Made by a program: the position numbers and the translations under genes | Notes under the pieces: model-generated | The model's database searches: none | What the model saw: only the letters and a program-made list of their open reading frames with translations | What the model was told of the DNA's origin: nothing | Part shown: one piece after another, positions 1 to 8,402 of the stretch | Position numbering within the stretch: position 1 is the stretch's first letter | Layout: each line of letters begins with the position of its first letter | Origin: Burkholderiaceae bacterium | GTDB taxonomy: Bacteria; Pseudomonadota; Gammaproteobacteria; Burkholderiales; Burkholderiaceae | Reading direction: 5' to 3' | Length of the DNA: 15,693 nt | Assembly: GCA_030151165.1 (NCBI GenBank) | Contig: JASLEM010000453.1 | Location: forward strand, 1 to 15,693

Positions 1-1
1 C

Positions 2-1384
2 TCGGACTGTGTCGAGACCTGCGTCGGCGGCCAGTGGCTCGACGGCGTGATGGTGATCGGCGGCTGCGACAAGAACATGCCCGGCGGCATGATGGGCATG
101 CTGCGCGCCAACGTGCCGGCGATCTACGTCTACGGCGGCACGATCATGCCGGGCCACTACAAGGGCCAGGATCTCAACATCGTCAGCGTGTTCGAGGCCG
201 TCGGCCAGTTCTCGGCCGGCAAGATGAGCGAGGAGGACTTCTGCCAGATCGAGCGCCGCGCCATCCCCGGCCCGGGCTCGTGCGGCGGCATGTACACGGC
301 CAACACGATGTCGTCGTCCTTCGAGGCGCTCGGCATGAGCCTGCCGTTCTCGTCGACGATGGCCAACGTCGAGGGCGAGAAGATCGAGAACACGCGCGAG
401 TCGGCGCGAGTGCTGGTCGAGGCCGTCAAGGCCGACCTGAAGCCGCGCGACATCGTCACGAAGAAGGCGATCGAGAACGCGGTCGCCGTCATCATGGCCA
501 CCGGCGGCTCCACCAACGCGGTGCTGCACTTCCTGGCCATCGCGCACGCGGCCGAGGTCGACTGGACGATCGACGACTTCGAGCGCATCCGCAAGCGCAC
601 GCCGGTGCTGTGCGACCTCAAGCCCAGCGGCCAGTTCCTCGCGATCGATCTGCACCGCGCCGGCGGCATCCCGCAGGTCATGAAGCTGCTGCTCGACGCC
701 GGCCTGCTGCACGGCGACTGCATCACGATCACCGGCAAGACCATTGCCGAGACGCTCGCCGACATCCCGTCCGTGCCGCGCGCCGACCAGAAGGTGATCC
801 GCACGATCGCCAACGCGATGTACGCCGACGGCCACCTCGCGATCCTGCGCGGCAACCTCGCGACCGAAGGCTGCGTCGCGAAGATCACCGGCCTGAAGAG
901 CCCCGTGATGACGGGCCCGGCGCGCGTGTTCGAGGACGAGCAGACCGCCCTCGCCGCGATCATGGCGAACCGGATCGTGGCCGGCGACGTGATGGTGCTG
1001 CGCTACCTCGGCCCCAAGGGCGGCCCCGGCATGCCGGAGATGCTCGCCCCGACCGGCGCGCTGATCGGCCAGGGCCTGGGCGAGTCGGTCGGCCTGATCA
1101 CCGACGGCCGCTTCTCGGGCGGCACGTGGGGCATGGTCGTCGGCCACGTGGCGCCGGAGGCCTACGAAGGCGGCGCGATCGCGCTGGTGCAGGAAGGCGA
1201 CACGATCACGATCGACGCGCACCGGCTGCTGCTCGAGCTGCACGTCGACGACGCCGAGCTCGCGAAGCGCCGCGCCGCCTGGACGAAGCCCGCGCCGCGC
1301 TACACGCGGGGCGTGCTCGCGAAGTTCGCGAAGAGCGCGGCCAGCGCGAGCTTCGGGGCGGTGCTGGACAAGTTCGACGAGTGA
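2..1384 (+). CDS. ilvD: Dihydroxy-acid dehydratase, 5'-truncated
   Basis: The enzyme dehydrates 2,3-dihydroxy-isovalerate and 2,3-dihydroxy-3-methylvalerate to the 2-keto acids, the third common step of valine and isoleucine synthesis, in the cytoplasm with an iron-sulfur cluster. The window opens inside the gene. About 460 residues are present, starting [18 protein letters not shown], against roughly 560 in full-length proteins, so about 100 N-terminal residues are missing. Two cluster cysteines are visible in [10 protein letters not shown] (fragment residue 22) and [13 protein letters not shown] (residue 94). The C-terminal [11 protein letters not shown] block that carries the active-site serine is intact. 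The frame stays open from base 2 to a TGA. Related sugar-acid dehydratases share these motifs, but the overall match to IlvD is strong. The gene converges on the small minus-strand gene downstream. Confidence 0.95.
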   Translation, partial: SDCVETCVGGQWLDGVMVIGGCDKNMPGGMMGMLRANVPAIYVYGGTIMPGHYKGQDLNIVSVFEAVGQFSAGKMSEEDFCQIERRAIPGPGSCGGMYTANTMSSSFEALGMSLPFSSTMANVEGEKIENTRESARVLVEAVKADLKPRDIVTKKAIENAVAVIMATGGSTNAVLHFLAIAHAAEVDWTIDDFERIRKRTPVLCDLKPSGQFLAIDLHRAGGIPQVMKLLLDAGLLHGDCITITGKTIAETLADIPSVPRADQKVIRTIANAMYADGHLAILRGNLATEGCVAKITGLKSPVMTGPARVFEDEQTALAAIMANRIVAGDVMVLRYLGPKGGPGMPEMLAPTGALIGQGLGESVGLITDGRFSGGTWGMVVGHVAPEAYEGGAIALVQEGDTITIDAHRLLLELHVDDAELAKRRAAWTKPAPRYTRGVLAKFAKSAASASFGAVLDKFDE

Positions 1385-1395
1385 GCGGCCGGGGC

Positions 1396-1420
1396 GCGCG
1401 GCGAGGCCGCCTCGCGCCGC
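1396..1420. terminator. GC-rich hairpin between convergent genes
   Basis: Twelve-base arms (1396-1407 and 1409-1420) pair at 10 of 12 positions around CGAGGC-C-GCCTCG. It lies between the ilvD stop and the convergent Trp-rich gene. There is no T-run on either strand, so it could be a weak or factor-assisted terminator, or a chance fold in GC-rich DNA. Confidence 0.3.
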
Positions 1421-1462
1421 CCGCCCGCACCGGGCCGCGGCCGGGACGCTGCGGTCAGCGCG

Positions 1463-1750
1463 TCACTTCTTGCCGCGACGGCGCCCTTCCCGGTCGCGCT
1501 GCAGGTGGCCCAGGCCCATCGCGTCGACGTTGCGGTCGAGGCGATCCTGCTTGCGTTCGGCGTCCTTCTGCATCGCGCGGCGCTTGGACAGCCCGCTCGC
1601 GTCCGACCACGCCCACCAGGCGGCGGCGAGTCCGAACGGCACGGCGAACTTCCACAGGTCGCCCGAGAACTCCCAGTTCCAGGTCGACGTCGGGCCGATC
1701 TCGAACAGGTTGCCTGCGATCATCAACACACCGATCAGGACGAATGCCAT
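1463..1750 (-). CDS. Small Trp-rich membrane protein (TIGR04438-like)
   Basis: This is a 95-residue protein of unknown function. It has one hydrophobic N-terminal segment (MAFVLIGVLMIAGNLFEIGP), then a tryptophan-rich stretch (W at fragments TWNWEF, DLWKF, AAWWAWSDASG). A KRRAM motif follows, and then a very basic tail ending RRRGKK. This order of segments matches the small Trp-rich protein family that I recall from Burkholderiales genomes. An ATG seven codons upstream (1771) is in frame. I chose 1750 because GAGGTG sits seven bases before it and the family normally begins directly with the hydrophobic segment. It is probably a single-pass inner-membrane protein with a cytoplasmic basic tail. 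It lies 178 bases downstream of acs on the same strand. A TACATT hexamer (minus strand, 1863-1858) is a weak candidate for its own promoter. Confidence 0.8.
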   Translation of the reverse strand: MAFVLIGVLMIAGNLFEIGPTSTWNWEFSGDLWKFAVPFGLAAAWWAWSDASGLSKRRAMQKDAERKQDRLDRNVDAMGLGHLQRDREGRRRGKK

Positions 1751-1883
1751 GCCATGCACCTCGGCGGCCACGTCCGCTGCCGGGAAACGCGCCGCGCGGG
1801 CCGTTTCGTCGGGTCGGGGGTCGCGACCGCCCTCACGTTGAAGGGACGAATCGCATCAATGTAGCAGCAAGGCGCCGCGGCGG

Positions 1884-1920
1884 GCGCCCGGCGCGTGCCC
1901 CGCGATCGCTCGCCGGGCGC
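1884..1920 (-). terminator. Hairpin downstream of acs
   Basis: There is a perfect 10-bp inverted repeat, GCGCCCGGCG at 1884-1893 and CGCCGGGCGC at 1911-1920, with a 17-base loop. It begins nine bases past the acs stop codon in the direction of acs transcription. No T-run follows, so it may act as an mRNA 3'-end stabiliser or as a weak terminator. Confidence 0.45.
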
Positions 1921-1928
1921 GCGATGCG

Positions 1929-3908
1929 TCAATTGTTCTCGGACAACTGGTCGAGGATGGCCGGGTTCTCGAGCGTGCTGGTGTCCTGCGTCACCTTCTG
2001 GCCCTTGGCGATGTCGCGCAGCAGGCGGCGCATGATCTTGCCGGAGCGCGTCTTGGGCAGGTTGTCGCCGAAGCGGATGTCCTTCGGCTTGGCGATCGGG
2101 CCGATCTCCTTGCCGACCCAGTCGCGCAGCTGCCTGGCGATCGCCTTGGCCTCGTCGCCGGTCGGGCGCGCGCGCTTGAGGACGACGAACGCGACCACGG
2201 CTTCGCCGGTGGTGTCGTCCGGGCGGCCGACGACCGCGGCCTCGGCGACGAGCTCCGTGCACGACACCAGCGCCGACTCGATCTCCATCGTGCCCATGCG
2301 ATGGCCGGAGACGTTGAGCACGTCGTCGATGCGGCCGGTGATCGTGAAGTAGCCGGTCTTCGCGTCGCGGATCGAGCCGTCGCCCGCGAGGTAGTAGCCC
2401 TTGAGCTCGGCCGGGTAGTACGCCTTCTTGAAGCGCTCCGGGTCGCCCCAGATGTTGCGGATCATCGACGGCCACGGCTTCTTGACGACCAGCAGGCCGC
2501 CAGTGCCGTTGGGCACGTCGTTGCCCATCTCGTCGACGATCGCCGCCGTGATGCCCGGGAACGGCAGCGTGCACGAGCCCGGCACGAGCGGCGTCGCACC
2601 CGGCAGCGGCGTGATCATGTGGCCGCCGGTCTCGGTCTGCCAGAAGGTGTCGACGATCGGGCAGCGGCCGCCGCCCACGTGCTGGTGGTACCACTCCCAC
2701 GCCGCCGGGTTGATCGGCTCGCCGACCGAGCCGAGGATCTTCAGGCTCGTCAGGTCGTAGGACTTCGGGTGCACCTTGTCGTTGGCCTCGGCGGCCTTGA
2801 TCAGCGAGCGGATCGCGGTCGGCGCCGTGTAGAACTTGGTGACCTTGTGGTCCTGGATCATCTTCCAGAAACGGCCGGCGTCCGGGTACGTGGGCACGCC
2901 CTCGAAGACGACCTCGGTGCCGCCGAGCGCGAGCGGGCCGTAGGCGATGTAGGTGTGGCCGGTGACCCAGCCGATGTCGGCGGTGCACCAGAAGACGTCG
3001 TCGAACTGCAGGTCGAACGTCCACTTGGTGGTGAGCGCCGCGTGCAGCAGGTAGCCGCCGGTCGAATGCTGAACGCCCTTGGGCTTGCCGGTCGAGCCGG
3101 AGGTGTAGAGCAGGAACAGCGGGTGTTCCGCGCCGACCCACTCGGGCTCGCAGGTGTCGGCGCACGCGGCGGTGAGCTCGTGCATCCAGCGGTCGCGCGG
3201 CGTCCACGCGATGTCGCCGCCGGTGCGCTTGTAGACGATGACATCCTTGATCGAGTCACAGCCGCCGAGCGCGATCGCCTCGTCGACGATGGCCTTCAGC
3301 GGCAGCTGCTTGCCGCCGCGCTGCTGCTCGTCGGCGGTGATCACCATGACGGCGCCGGCGTCCTCGATGCGGTCGCGCAGGCTCTGCGCCGAGAAGCCGC
3401 CGAACACGACCGAGTGCGTGGCGCCGATGCGCGCGCAGGCCTGCATCGCGACGACGCCCTCGATCGACATCGACATGTAGATGACGACGCGGTCGCCCTT
3501 CTTCACACCGCGGATCCTGAGCGCGTTGGCCATGCGGCAGGTGCGCGCGAGCAGGTCCTTGTACGTGACGCGCGAGACGGTGCCGTCGTCCGCCTCGAAG
3601 ATGATCGCGACCTTGTCGCCGAGGCCCGTCTCCACCTGGCGGTCGAGGCAGTTGTACGAGACGTTCAGCGTGCCGTCCTCGAACCACTTGAAGAACGGCG
3701 CCTCGCTGTCGTCCAGCGTCTTCGTGAACGGCGTCTTCCAGCTCAGCATGTCGCGCGCCTGGCGCGCCCAGAAGCCGACGTTGTCGGCGTCGGCTTCCGC
3801 GCACAGCGCGTCGTAGGCCTCCATGCCGCTGACCCAGGCGTTCGCCTTCAGGTCGGCCGGCGGGTCGTAGGTGACGGATTCTTGCGGGGTGTGCTCTGCG
3901 GCGCTCAT
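1929..3908 (-). CDS. acs: Acetyl-CoA synthetase (AMP-forming)
   Basis: The enzyme activates acetate with ATP and CoA to acetyl-CoA through acetyl-AMP, in the cytoplasm. The protein is 659 residues against about 652 in E. coli. It carries the ATP-binding loop [11 protein letters not shown] (268-278), the acyl-pocket motif [10 protein letters not shown] (420-429), and the C-terminal [11 protein letters not shown] motif whose lysine (about K624) is the usual regulatory acetylation site. The tryptophan that restricts the pocket to short acids is retained (W423), and the residue before it is Phe instead of the Trp of enterobacterial Acs. The minus frame stays open far upstream. I placed the start at 3908 because [17 protein letters not shown] begins there behind AGGAG eight bases upstream. 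It is transcribed divergently from the YqhA-type gene across 216 bases. Confidence 0.96.
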   Translation of the reverse strand: MSAAEHTPQESVTYDPPADLKANAWVSGMEAYDALCAEADADNVGFWARQARDMLSWKTPFTKTLDDSEAPFFKWFEDGTLNVSYNCLDRQVETGLGDKVAIIFEADDGTVSRVTYKDLLARTCRMANALRIRGVKKGDRVVIYMSMSIEGVVAMQACARIGATHSVVFGGFSAQSLRDRIEDAGAVMVITADEQQRGGKQLPLKAIVDEAIALGGCDSIKDVIVYKRTGGDIAWTPRDRWMHELTAACADTCEPEWVGAEHPLFLLYTSGSTGKPKGVQHSTGGYLLHAALTTKWTFDLQFDDVFWCTADIGWVTGHTYIAYGPLALGGTEVVFEGVPTYPDAGRFWKMIQDHKVTKFYTAPTAIRSLIKAAEANDKVHPKSYDLTSLKILGSVGEPINPAAWEWYHQHVGGGRCPIVDTFWQTETGGHMITPLPGATPLVPGSCTLPFPGITAAIVDEMGNDVPNGTGGLLVVKKPWPSMIRNIWGDPERFKKAYYPAELKGYYLAGDGSIRDAKTGYFTITGRIDDVLNVSGHRMGTMEIESALVSCTELVAEAAVVGRPDDTTGEAVVAFVVLKRARPTGDEAKAIARQLRDWVGKEIGPIAKPKDIRFGDNLPKTRSGKIMRRLLRDIAKGQKVTQDTSTLENPAILDQLSENN

Positions 3909-4112
3909 GGACGTTGTCTCCTGGAAACTCGAATCTCGGATGATTCTCTTGGATTCTGGACTGTCGGAGCCATCGCATCCCCGGGTCGCGGAAAGCGCGT
4001 GCTCCTTTCTCTTCTGGCCACGGGCGCCCTGGCGGACGGGCGCTCGCGCGACACGGGACGTTAGGCTGCAGCTCTTACCCGACCCTGACTCCAAAGGGTC
4101 GTTCACGCTCCC

Positions 4113-4118
4113 TACAAT
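4113..4118 (+). promoter_or_regulatory. TACAAT -10 element, likely leaderless start
   Basis: TACAAT ends six bases (CGGCCC) before the ATG at 4125. That spacing would put the first transcribed base at or next to the A of the start codon. No Shine-Dalgarno sequence lies before the ATG, and I see no good -35 hexamer at 16-18 bases upstream. Confidence 0.45.
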
Positions 4119-4124
4119 CGGCCC

Positions 4125-4739
4125 ATGACACCGCCACCGACTCCCCGCCTGCGCCCGCTCCCGCGCCTGATCTTCGCGAGCCGCTGGCTCCAGCTGCCAC
4201 TGTACCTGGGGCTGATCCTGGCGCAGTGTGTCTATGTGGTGCACTTCTGGGCCGAACTGGTACATCTGCTGCAAGCCACGTTCGGTGACGGGCATGCACT
4301 GCAAATACTCGTCCAGAACATCGGCTACCACCCGGCGCCGAGCGATTCGTCGGCGCCGATGACGGACGTCAGCTCGCTCAACGAGACCGTCATCATGCTG
4401 GTGGTGCTGGGCCTGATCGACGTGGTGATGATCTCCAACCTGCTCGTGATGGTGATCATCGGCGGCTACGAGACCTTCGTGTCGCGCCTGGACCTCGACG
4501 GCCACCGCGACCAGCCCGAGTGGCTCGACCACGTCAACGCGTCGGTGCTGAAGGTCAAGCTCGCCACCGCGATCATCGGCATCAGCTCGATCCACCTGCT
4601 CAAGACCTTCATCAACGCGGGCGCCTACGACACCAAGGTGCTGCTGTGGCAGACGCTGATCCACGTCGCGTTCCTGTTGTCGGCGATGGCGATCGCGATG
4701 ACCGACCGGCTGCTGCCGCACCACGCGCCGACGCACTGA
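4125..4739 (+). CDS. YqhA/UPF0114 (TIGR00645-type) membrane protein
   Basis: This is a 204-residue integral inner-membrane protein of the YqhA family, whose function is not established. Four hydrophobic segments are visible, at about residues 24-47, 88-112, 146-164 and 172-192. Family-like text includes [15 protein letters not shown] near the start, [19 protein letters not shown], and [18 protein letters not shown] in the middle. A soluble stretch of roughly 35 residues (about 50-85) separates the first two segments and makes the protein longer than E. coli YqhA (about 165 residues). The ATG at 4125 is favoured by the TACAAT element six bases upstream, and no ribosome-binding site is visible. 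The gene is divergent from acs and 112 bases ahead of the PEP-CTERM gene. Confidence 0.88.
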   Translation: MTPPPTPRLRPLPRLIFASRWLQLPLYLGLILAQCVYVVHFWAELVHLLQATFGDGHALQILVQNIGYHPAPSDSSAPMTDVSSLNETVIMLVVLGLIDVVMISNLLVMVIIGGYETFVSRLDLDGHRDQPEWLDHVNASVLKVKLATAIIGISSIHLLKTFINAGAYDTKVLLWQTLIHVAFLLSAMAIAMTDRLLPHHAPTH

Positions 4740-4851
4740 ACCTCCGCGACGGGCACACGGCGTGCTGTATCCGCCGCAGTCGAAACAGATGGAAACGTCG
4801 GCGTCGACTTCGGCACAGCAAACGCACAATACGTGACCGTCAGGAGACATC

Positions 4852-5457
4852 GTGGAACGAAACAAGATCGCGCGCACCGTCGCGCTCCTCGCCGTGTGCG
4901 CGCAGGCCGCGCTCTTCGCCACGGCGGCCCACGCCAGCGCCACCGTCGACGCGACGCTGTCGGGCTCGGGCACCTACTTCGACTATTTCAACCAGTGCAC
5001 GCCGGCGCCCGATTCGCCGTATTGCCTGGTCAGCTGGTCGGGCGACGTGTCGGCCACGCTGAGCAGCAGCGCCGACGGCACCTACACCGGTGCATCGCTC
5101 CAGTCGCTGACGTTCGACTCCAACTGGACGGTCGAGAACTTCCACGCCGGCGACACCCAGACCTTCTACGACTTCGGCCCGGTGGGCGCGCAACCGGGCA
5201 CCTCGGTGACGCTCTCCGGCGGCCGGATCACCGGCATCGAGTTCGCCTACGACGACGTCGACTCGCACCTGACCGTCGACGGCCTCTCGGCCCATGCCTG
5301 GAGCGACTGCCGCGACGAGGAATGCGAGGCGTTCAGCTCCTACGACGTCGCCGGCACGCTGACGTCCGGCAGCGCCCCGGCCGTGCCGGAGCCGTCGAAC
5401 CTGTTCCTGCTGCTCGCGGGCCTCGGTCTCGCCGCGGCGCGCCGCCGCAGGTCCTGA
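4852..5457 (+). CDS. PEP-CTERM sorting-domain exported protein
   Basis: This is a 201-residue secreted protein of unknown role. It has a signal peptide (about residues 1-28, basic MERNKIAR, hydrophobic core, then AHA-S as likely cleavage site). A Thr/Ser/Asp/Gly-rich body follows with four scattered cysteines. The C-terminal anchor is [25 protein letters not shown]: the VPEP motif at 178-181, a hydrophobic helix and a terminal arginine cluster. By family knowledge such tails are recognised by an exosortase (EpsH/XrtA type) for transport to the outer surface, often with exopolysaccharide. No exosortase lies in this window. The start is GTG behind AGGAG six bases upstream. CACAAT at 4825-4830 is a possible -10. 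It may belong to biofilm or envelope material, but that is inference from the tail only. Confidence 0.9.
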   Translation: MERNKIARTVALLAVCAQAALFATAAHASATVDATLSGSGTYFDYFNQCTPAPDSPYCLVSWSGDVSATLSSSADGTYTGASLQSLTFDSNWTVENFHAGDTQTFYDFGPVGAQPGTSVTLSGGRITGIEFAYDDVDSHLTVDGLSAHAWSDCRDEECEAFSSYDVAGTLTSGSAPAVPEPSNLFLLLAGLGLAAARRRRS

Positions 5458-5487
5458 AGCGCCGGGCGGCCACTCGCCGCGCCGTCG

Positions 5488-5919
5488 CTAGGCCACCGGG
5501 GCCGTCGGCGCGTCCTGCATCGCCGCCCACATCTGCGCGTCGAGCAGCAGCTGCGGGACGTACTTGCGCACGAACTCGTTGACCTTGGTCGCGATGAGCA
5601 CCCGGTCGGCCGGGCTGTCGAGGTAGAGCGCCCGCACCTCGAACCATTTGACGAACTGGAACTGCGACAGGGCCGGCCGCCAGGTCCAGGTGCAGCCGGG
5701 CTGGGGACGCAGCGGCTCCTTCTTCCATTCCTTGAACGACAGGTGGAACGTGTTGACGCGCCGGCTGCGGTCGGGCGCCGTGTCCCATTTCTCGATGGTC
5801 AGGTGCGTGGTGAAGTTGTTCCAGCCGAACGGGGCGTTCGGCGACACCGTCAACCCCTGGGCGATGCCCCAGCCGGTGGGACTCTTTCCAACCGCATATT
5901 CCTTGCGAAGGTCAGGCAT
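5488..5919 (-). CDS. Hypothetical protein, 143 aa
   Basis: I do not recognise this protein. It begins MPDLRKEYAVGKSPTGWGIAQGL behind AGGGAG about seven bases upstream, a good ribosome-binding site that supports both the gene and the start. It is rich in aromatic residues (eight Trp, many Phe), has no signal peptide or membrane segment, and ends in a helical-looking RKYVPQLLLDAQMWAAMQDAP stretch. It looks like a compact soluble protein. It converges on the PEP-CTERM gene with 30 bases between stop codons and is divergent from fumarase. The good RBS and compositional coherence argue that it is real; the function is open. Confidence 0.7.
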   Translation of the reverse strand: MPDLRKEYAVGKSPTGWGIAQGLTVSPNAPFGWNNFTTHLTIEKWDTAPDRSRRVNTFHLSFKEWKKEPLRPQPGCTWTWRPALSQFQFVKWFEVRALYLDSPADRVLIATKVNEFVRKYVPQLLLDAQMWAAMQDAPTAPVA

Positions 5920-6236
5920 GTCGTGGCTCCCTGGCGATGCGTCGCCTGCAGGTCATGGGCGATCCGTCGGTGCCCGCCGGCCGGGGACCGTCGCGCGATC
6001 GCTGCGCGGATCGCCGGGCCGATGTCCGGGCTGCCCGGCGAGGTCGGATCGCATCCCGCGCCAGGGGCGCAACGAATGTGCGCTCGCGGCCCGGCATCGT
6101 CAAGACGCGGCGGGGCACGAACGCGGGGGGCCCGGGCGCCCGCCGGCGGCTGCCGGGCCGCGAAGCCGTGCGCGATGGTCGGCTATGCCCGTGCGGGCGG
6201 ATAATCGCGCCTTCCCGAGACGGTGACCCCCCAGCC
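5920..6236. other. Intergenic region ahead of fumarase
   Basis: These 317 bases lie between two divergent genes. They hold the ribosome-binding site of the minus-strand gene next to 5920 and the candidate fumarase promoter near 6200. The rest is very GC-rich. Open frames crossing it are continuations of neighbouring shadow frames, and I see no RNA gene or further repeat. Confidence 0.6.
6200..6205 (+). promoter_or_regulatory. GATAAT -10 candidate for fumarase
   Basis: GATAAT matches the sigma-70 -10 consensus at five of six positions and stands out in GC-rich surroundings. It would give a leader of about 25 bases before the ATG at 6237. No convincing -35 hexamer is present. Confidence 0.4.
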
Positions 6237-7763
6237 ATGACGACCATCCTCAAAGCCAGCGACCTGATCGAATCGGTCGCGTCCGCGCTCCAGTACATCA
6301 GCTACTACCACCCGGCGGACTACATCGCCCACCTCGCCCGCGCCTACGCCCGCGAGGAAAGCCCGGCGGCGAAGGACGCGATCGCGCAGATCCTGACGAA
6401 CTCGCGCATGAGCGCCGAGGGCAAGCGTCCGATCTGCCAGGACACCGGCATCGTCAACGTGTTCCTGAAGGTCGGCATGGACGTGCGCTTCGAGGGCTTC
6501 AAGGGCTCGATCGCCGACGCCGTGAACGAAGGCGTGCGCCAGGGCTACCTGAACCCGGACAACCTGCTGCGCGGCTCGGTGCTGGACGACCCGATCTTCG
6601 CGCGCAAGAACACCAGGGACAACACGCCGGCCGTCGTCCACATGGAGATCGTGCCGGGCGACAAGATCGACGTGACGGTCGCGGCCAAGGGCGGCGGCTC
6701 GGAGAACAAGAGCAAGTTCGCGATGATGAACCCGAGCGACAACCTGGTCGACTGGGTGCTGAAGACGGTGCCCACGATGGGCGCTGGCTGGTGCCCGCCG
6801 GGGATGCTGGGCATCGGCGTCGGCGGCACGGCCGAGAAGGCGATGATGATGGCCAAGGAAGTGTTGATGGAAGACATCGACATGTACGAGCTCCTCGAGC
6901 GCGGCCCGCAGAACAAGCTGGAGGAACTGCGCATCGAGCTGTACGAGAAGGTCAACGCGCTGGGCATCGGCGCGCAGGGCCTGGGCGGGCTGACGACGGT
7001 GCTGGACGTCAAGATCCGCACGTTCCCGACGCACGCGGCGTCGAAGCCGGTCGCGATGATCCCGAACTGCGCGGCGACGCGCCATGCGCACTTCGTTCTC
7101 GACGGCTCCGGTCCGGCGTACCTCGACGCCCCGAGCCTGGACCTGTGGCCGGACGTCCAGTGGGCGCCCGACTACAACAAGAGCAAGCGCGTCGACCTGA
7201 ACACGCTGACGCCGGCGGAGGTCGCGACGTGGAAGCACGGCGACACGATCCTGCTGAACGGCAAGATGCTGACGGGCCGCGACGCTGCGCACAAGCGCAT
7301 CCAGGACATGCTTGCCAAGGGCGAGCCCTTGCCGGTGGACTTCACGAACCGCGTCATCTACTACGTCGGGCCGGTGGATCCGGTGCGCGACGAGGTGGTC
7401 GGGCCGGCGGGGCCGACGACGGCGACGCGCATGGACAAGTTCACCGAGATGATGCTGGCCAAGACCGGGCTGATCGCGATGATCGGCAAGGCGGAGCGCG
7501 GCCCGGTCGCGATCGAGGCGATCAAGAACCACAAGTCGGCCTACCTGATGGCGGTCGGCGGCGCGGCCTATCTCGTGTCGAAGGCGATCAAGGCGGCGAA
7601 GGTCGTCGGCTTCGCGGATCTCGGCATGGAGGCGATCTACGAGTTCGACGTCGTCGACATGCCGGTCACCGTCGCGGTCGACTCCGGCGGGACGTCGGCG
7701 CACATCACGGGGCCGAAGGAGTGGCAGGCGCGGATCGGGAAGATCCCGGTTTCCGTGGCCTGA
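6237..7763 (+). CDS. fumA: Fumarate hydratase, class I (iron-sulfur)
   Basis: The enzyme interconverts fumarate and (S)-malate in the TCA cycle using an oxygen-sensitive [4Fe-4S] cluster in the cytoplasm. The chain is 508 residues with both domains in one polypeptide. The N-terminal domain carries three cysteines in the expected contexts: ICQDTG (C67), AGWCPPGMLGIGVGGTAEK (C186) and MIPNCAATRHAHF (C278). The C-terminal domain includes RVIYYVGPVDPVRDEVVGPAGPTTATRMD and a VDSGGTSAH segment near the end. The open frame extends upstream, but MTTILKASDLIES is the natural family start. The ribosome-binding site is weak (GAGACGG, far from the ATG). It is a single-gene unit: a -10 candidate lies upstream and a strong terminator 20 bases downstream. 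Class I enzymes of this type can also act on related diacids; the fumarase call is strong, the choice of symbol less so. Confidence 0.94.
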   Translation: MTTILKASDLIESVASALQYISYYHPADYIAHLARAYAREESPAAKDAIAQILTNSRMSAEGKRPICQDTGIVNVFLKVGMDVRFEGFKGSIADAVNEGVRQGYLNPDNLLRGSVLDDPIFARKNTRDNTPAVVHMEIVPGDKIDVTVAAKGGGSENKSKFAMMNPSDNLVDWVLKTVPTMGAGWCPPGMLGIGVGGTAEKAMMMAKEVLMEDIDMYELLERGPQNKLEELRIELYEKVNALGIGAQGLGGLTTVLDVKIRTFPTHAASKPVAMIPNCAATRHAHFVLDGSGPAYLDAPSLDLWPDVQWAPDYNKSKRVDLNTLTPAEVATWKHGDTILLNGKMLTGRDAAHKRIQDMLAKGEPLPVDFTNRVIYYVGPVDPVRDEVVGPAGPTTATRMDKFTEMMLAKTGLIAMIGKAERGPVAIEAIKNHKSAYLMAVGGAAYLVSKAIKAAKVVGFADLGMEAIYEFDVVDMPVTVAVDSGGTSAHITGPKEWQARIGKIPVSVA

Positions 7764-7783
7764 GCCCGGCTCGCTCCTCGAAC

Positions 7784-7816
7784 AAGCCCGGCTGCTCATG
7801 CGGCCGGGCTTTTTTT
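7784..7816 (+). terminator. Intrinsic terminator of fumarase
   Basis: A nine-base perfect stem, AAGCCCGGC (7784-7792) with GCCGGGCTT (7803-7811), encloses a ten-base loop. The last T of the stem runs into a seven-T tract (7810-7816). It starts 20 bases after the stop codon. Confidence 0.93.
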
Positions 7817-7929
7817 CGGGTCATCGCCGAACTGCGGGGGGCGCCTTGGAAACATCGCGCCCGAAACGCTCATCGACCTGTGCGCGGTGGTCGTCGGAGA
7901 TTCCCTGCCCGGCAGTCGCAGCCGTCACC

Positions 7930-8087
7930 CCTGTCATCCTGCGCGCAGTCGCAGGATCCACCCCCGCCAAGGTCTTGCGCCCGGAGCCGCGCGCTCGGCA
8001 GCGCGCCCGAACGCGCCCGTCCTCATCGCGGCATCGCGGCCTGCGTGGATCCTGCGTGGATCCTGCGACTGCGCGCAGGATGACAGG
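7930..8087. repeat. REPIN-like doublet, exact 32-bp inverted arms
   Basis: The left arm 7930-7961 and right arm 8056-8087 are perfect reverse complements over 32 bases, 94 bases apart. Each arm carries its own hairpin, ATCCTGCG and CGCAGGAT around six bases, next to a GTGG head on the inner side (8056-8059, and 7961-7958 on the minus strand). By family knowledge, REP sequences have a GTRG-type head plus a palindrome and often occur as inverted pairs spread by RAYT transposases. No RAYT gene is in the window. Fragments of the arms translate into recurrent spurious peptides such as VILRAVAGST, which suggests a dispersed repeat. Confidence 0.7.
8045..8066 (+). repeat. 11-bp tandem duplication at REP head
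   Basis: GTGGATCCTGC occurs twice without a gap (8045-8055 and 8056-8066). The second copy is the start of the right REP-like arm, so the head of that arm has been duplicated. Confidence 0.85.
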
Positions 8088-8315
8088 CAAAGACATGAGC
8101 CTGCGGATGTCGGAAAACCAGTTCTCGAGCGCCGCAGGGGCTGGACTCTTCCCCGCAATTCGGCGATGAACCTTTTTTTCGCCTGGGGCGCGGATGGAGG
8201 GCTGGCGAGCGGCGGCGCGGCGGCAGGGCCGCCGTTGTCGATGATTCGCGCCCGCTGAATCCCTAGTTAGGCAGGGGGTCGACCCGCCGCCGGCCGTTTC
8301 TCCCTAGGCCGCGCG

Positions 8316-8345
8316 TTGCGATACCCCGTGCTGTATCCGCAGAAT
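8316..8345 (+). promoter_or_regulatory. Candidate promoter of the 8403 gene
   Basis: TTGCGA (8316-8321) and CAGAAT (8340-8345) are separated by 18 bases, and each matches sigma-70 consensus at four of six positions. The predicted start lies about 50 bases before the ATG at 8403. Confidence 0.3.
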
Positions 8346-8402
8346 CGCGCACCGCTGCGGCAAGGGGTCGCGGCGGACACCACCAAACCCAGGGACAACA
8401 CC

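Larger units (their letters stand above)
7818..8172. repeat. Outer imperfect inverted repeat, 22-bp arms
   Basis: Bases 7818-7839 and the reverse complement of 8151-8172 agree at 20 of 22 positions. The shared core is TCATCGCCGAA followed by TGCGGGG. The arms enclose 311 bases that contain the REP-like doublet. No target-site duplication is obvious. Confidence 0.6.
7817..8402. other. Gene-free stretch with nested inverted repeats
   Basis: These 586 bases between the fumarase terminator and the next gene contain no frame I believe. They hold an imperfect outer inverted pair (7818-7839 and 8151-8172), the exact inner REP-like pair (7930-8087), and a short tandem duplication. A second T-run at 8173-8179 lacks a convincing hairpin. 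The last part (about 8180-8402) holds the promoter and leader of the downstream gene, including two CCCTAG sites. Confidence 0.7.

Noticed and set aside
2619..2660. Phe instead of Trp in the Acs [10 protein letters not shown] motif as a change of substrate
   Set aside because: The pocket-limiting Trp is retained, and the Phe form is, to my knowledge, common in betaproteobacterial Acs.
2301..4064. A 587-codon plus-strand open frame across acs
   Set aside because: It is the antisense shadow of a clear acetyl-CoA synthetase gene; the His/Arg/Val-rich text is typical of GC-rich antisense frames and has no ribosome-binding site.
3909..4124. Sigma-54 or clear sigma-70 promoter for acs in the divergent region
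   Set aside because: No GG/GC-spaced sigma-54 site and no convincing -35/-10 pair could be found on the minus strand.
7797..8258. Several open frames in both strands between fumarase and the 8403 gene
   Set aside because: Their peptides (VILRAVAGST, LSSCAQSQDP) are translations of the REP-like arms in different frames, with no start signals.
4761..8340. Shared 14-mer CGTGCTGTATCCGC upstream of the PEP-CTERM gene (4761-4774) and the 8403 gene (8327-8340)
   Set aside because: About one such exact pair is expected by chance in a window of this size, and the surrounding bases differ.
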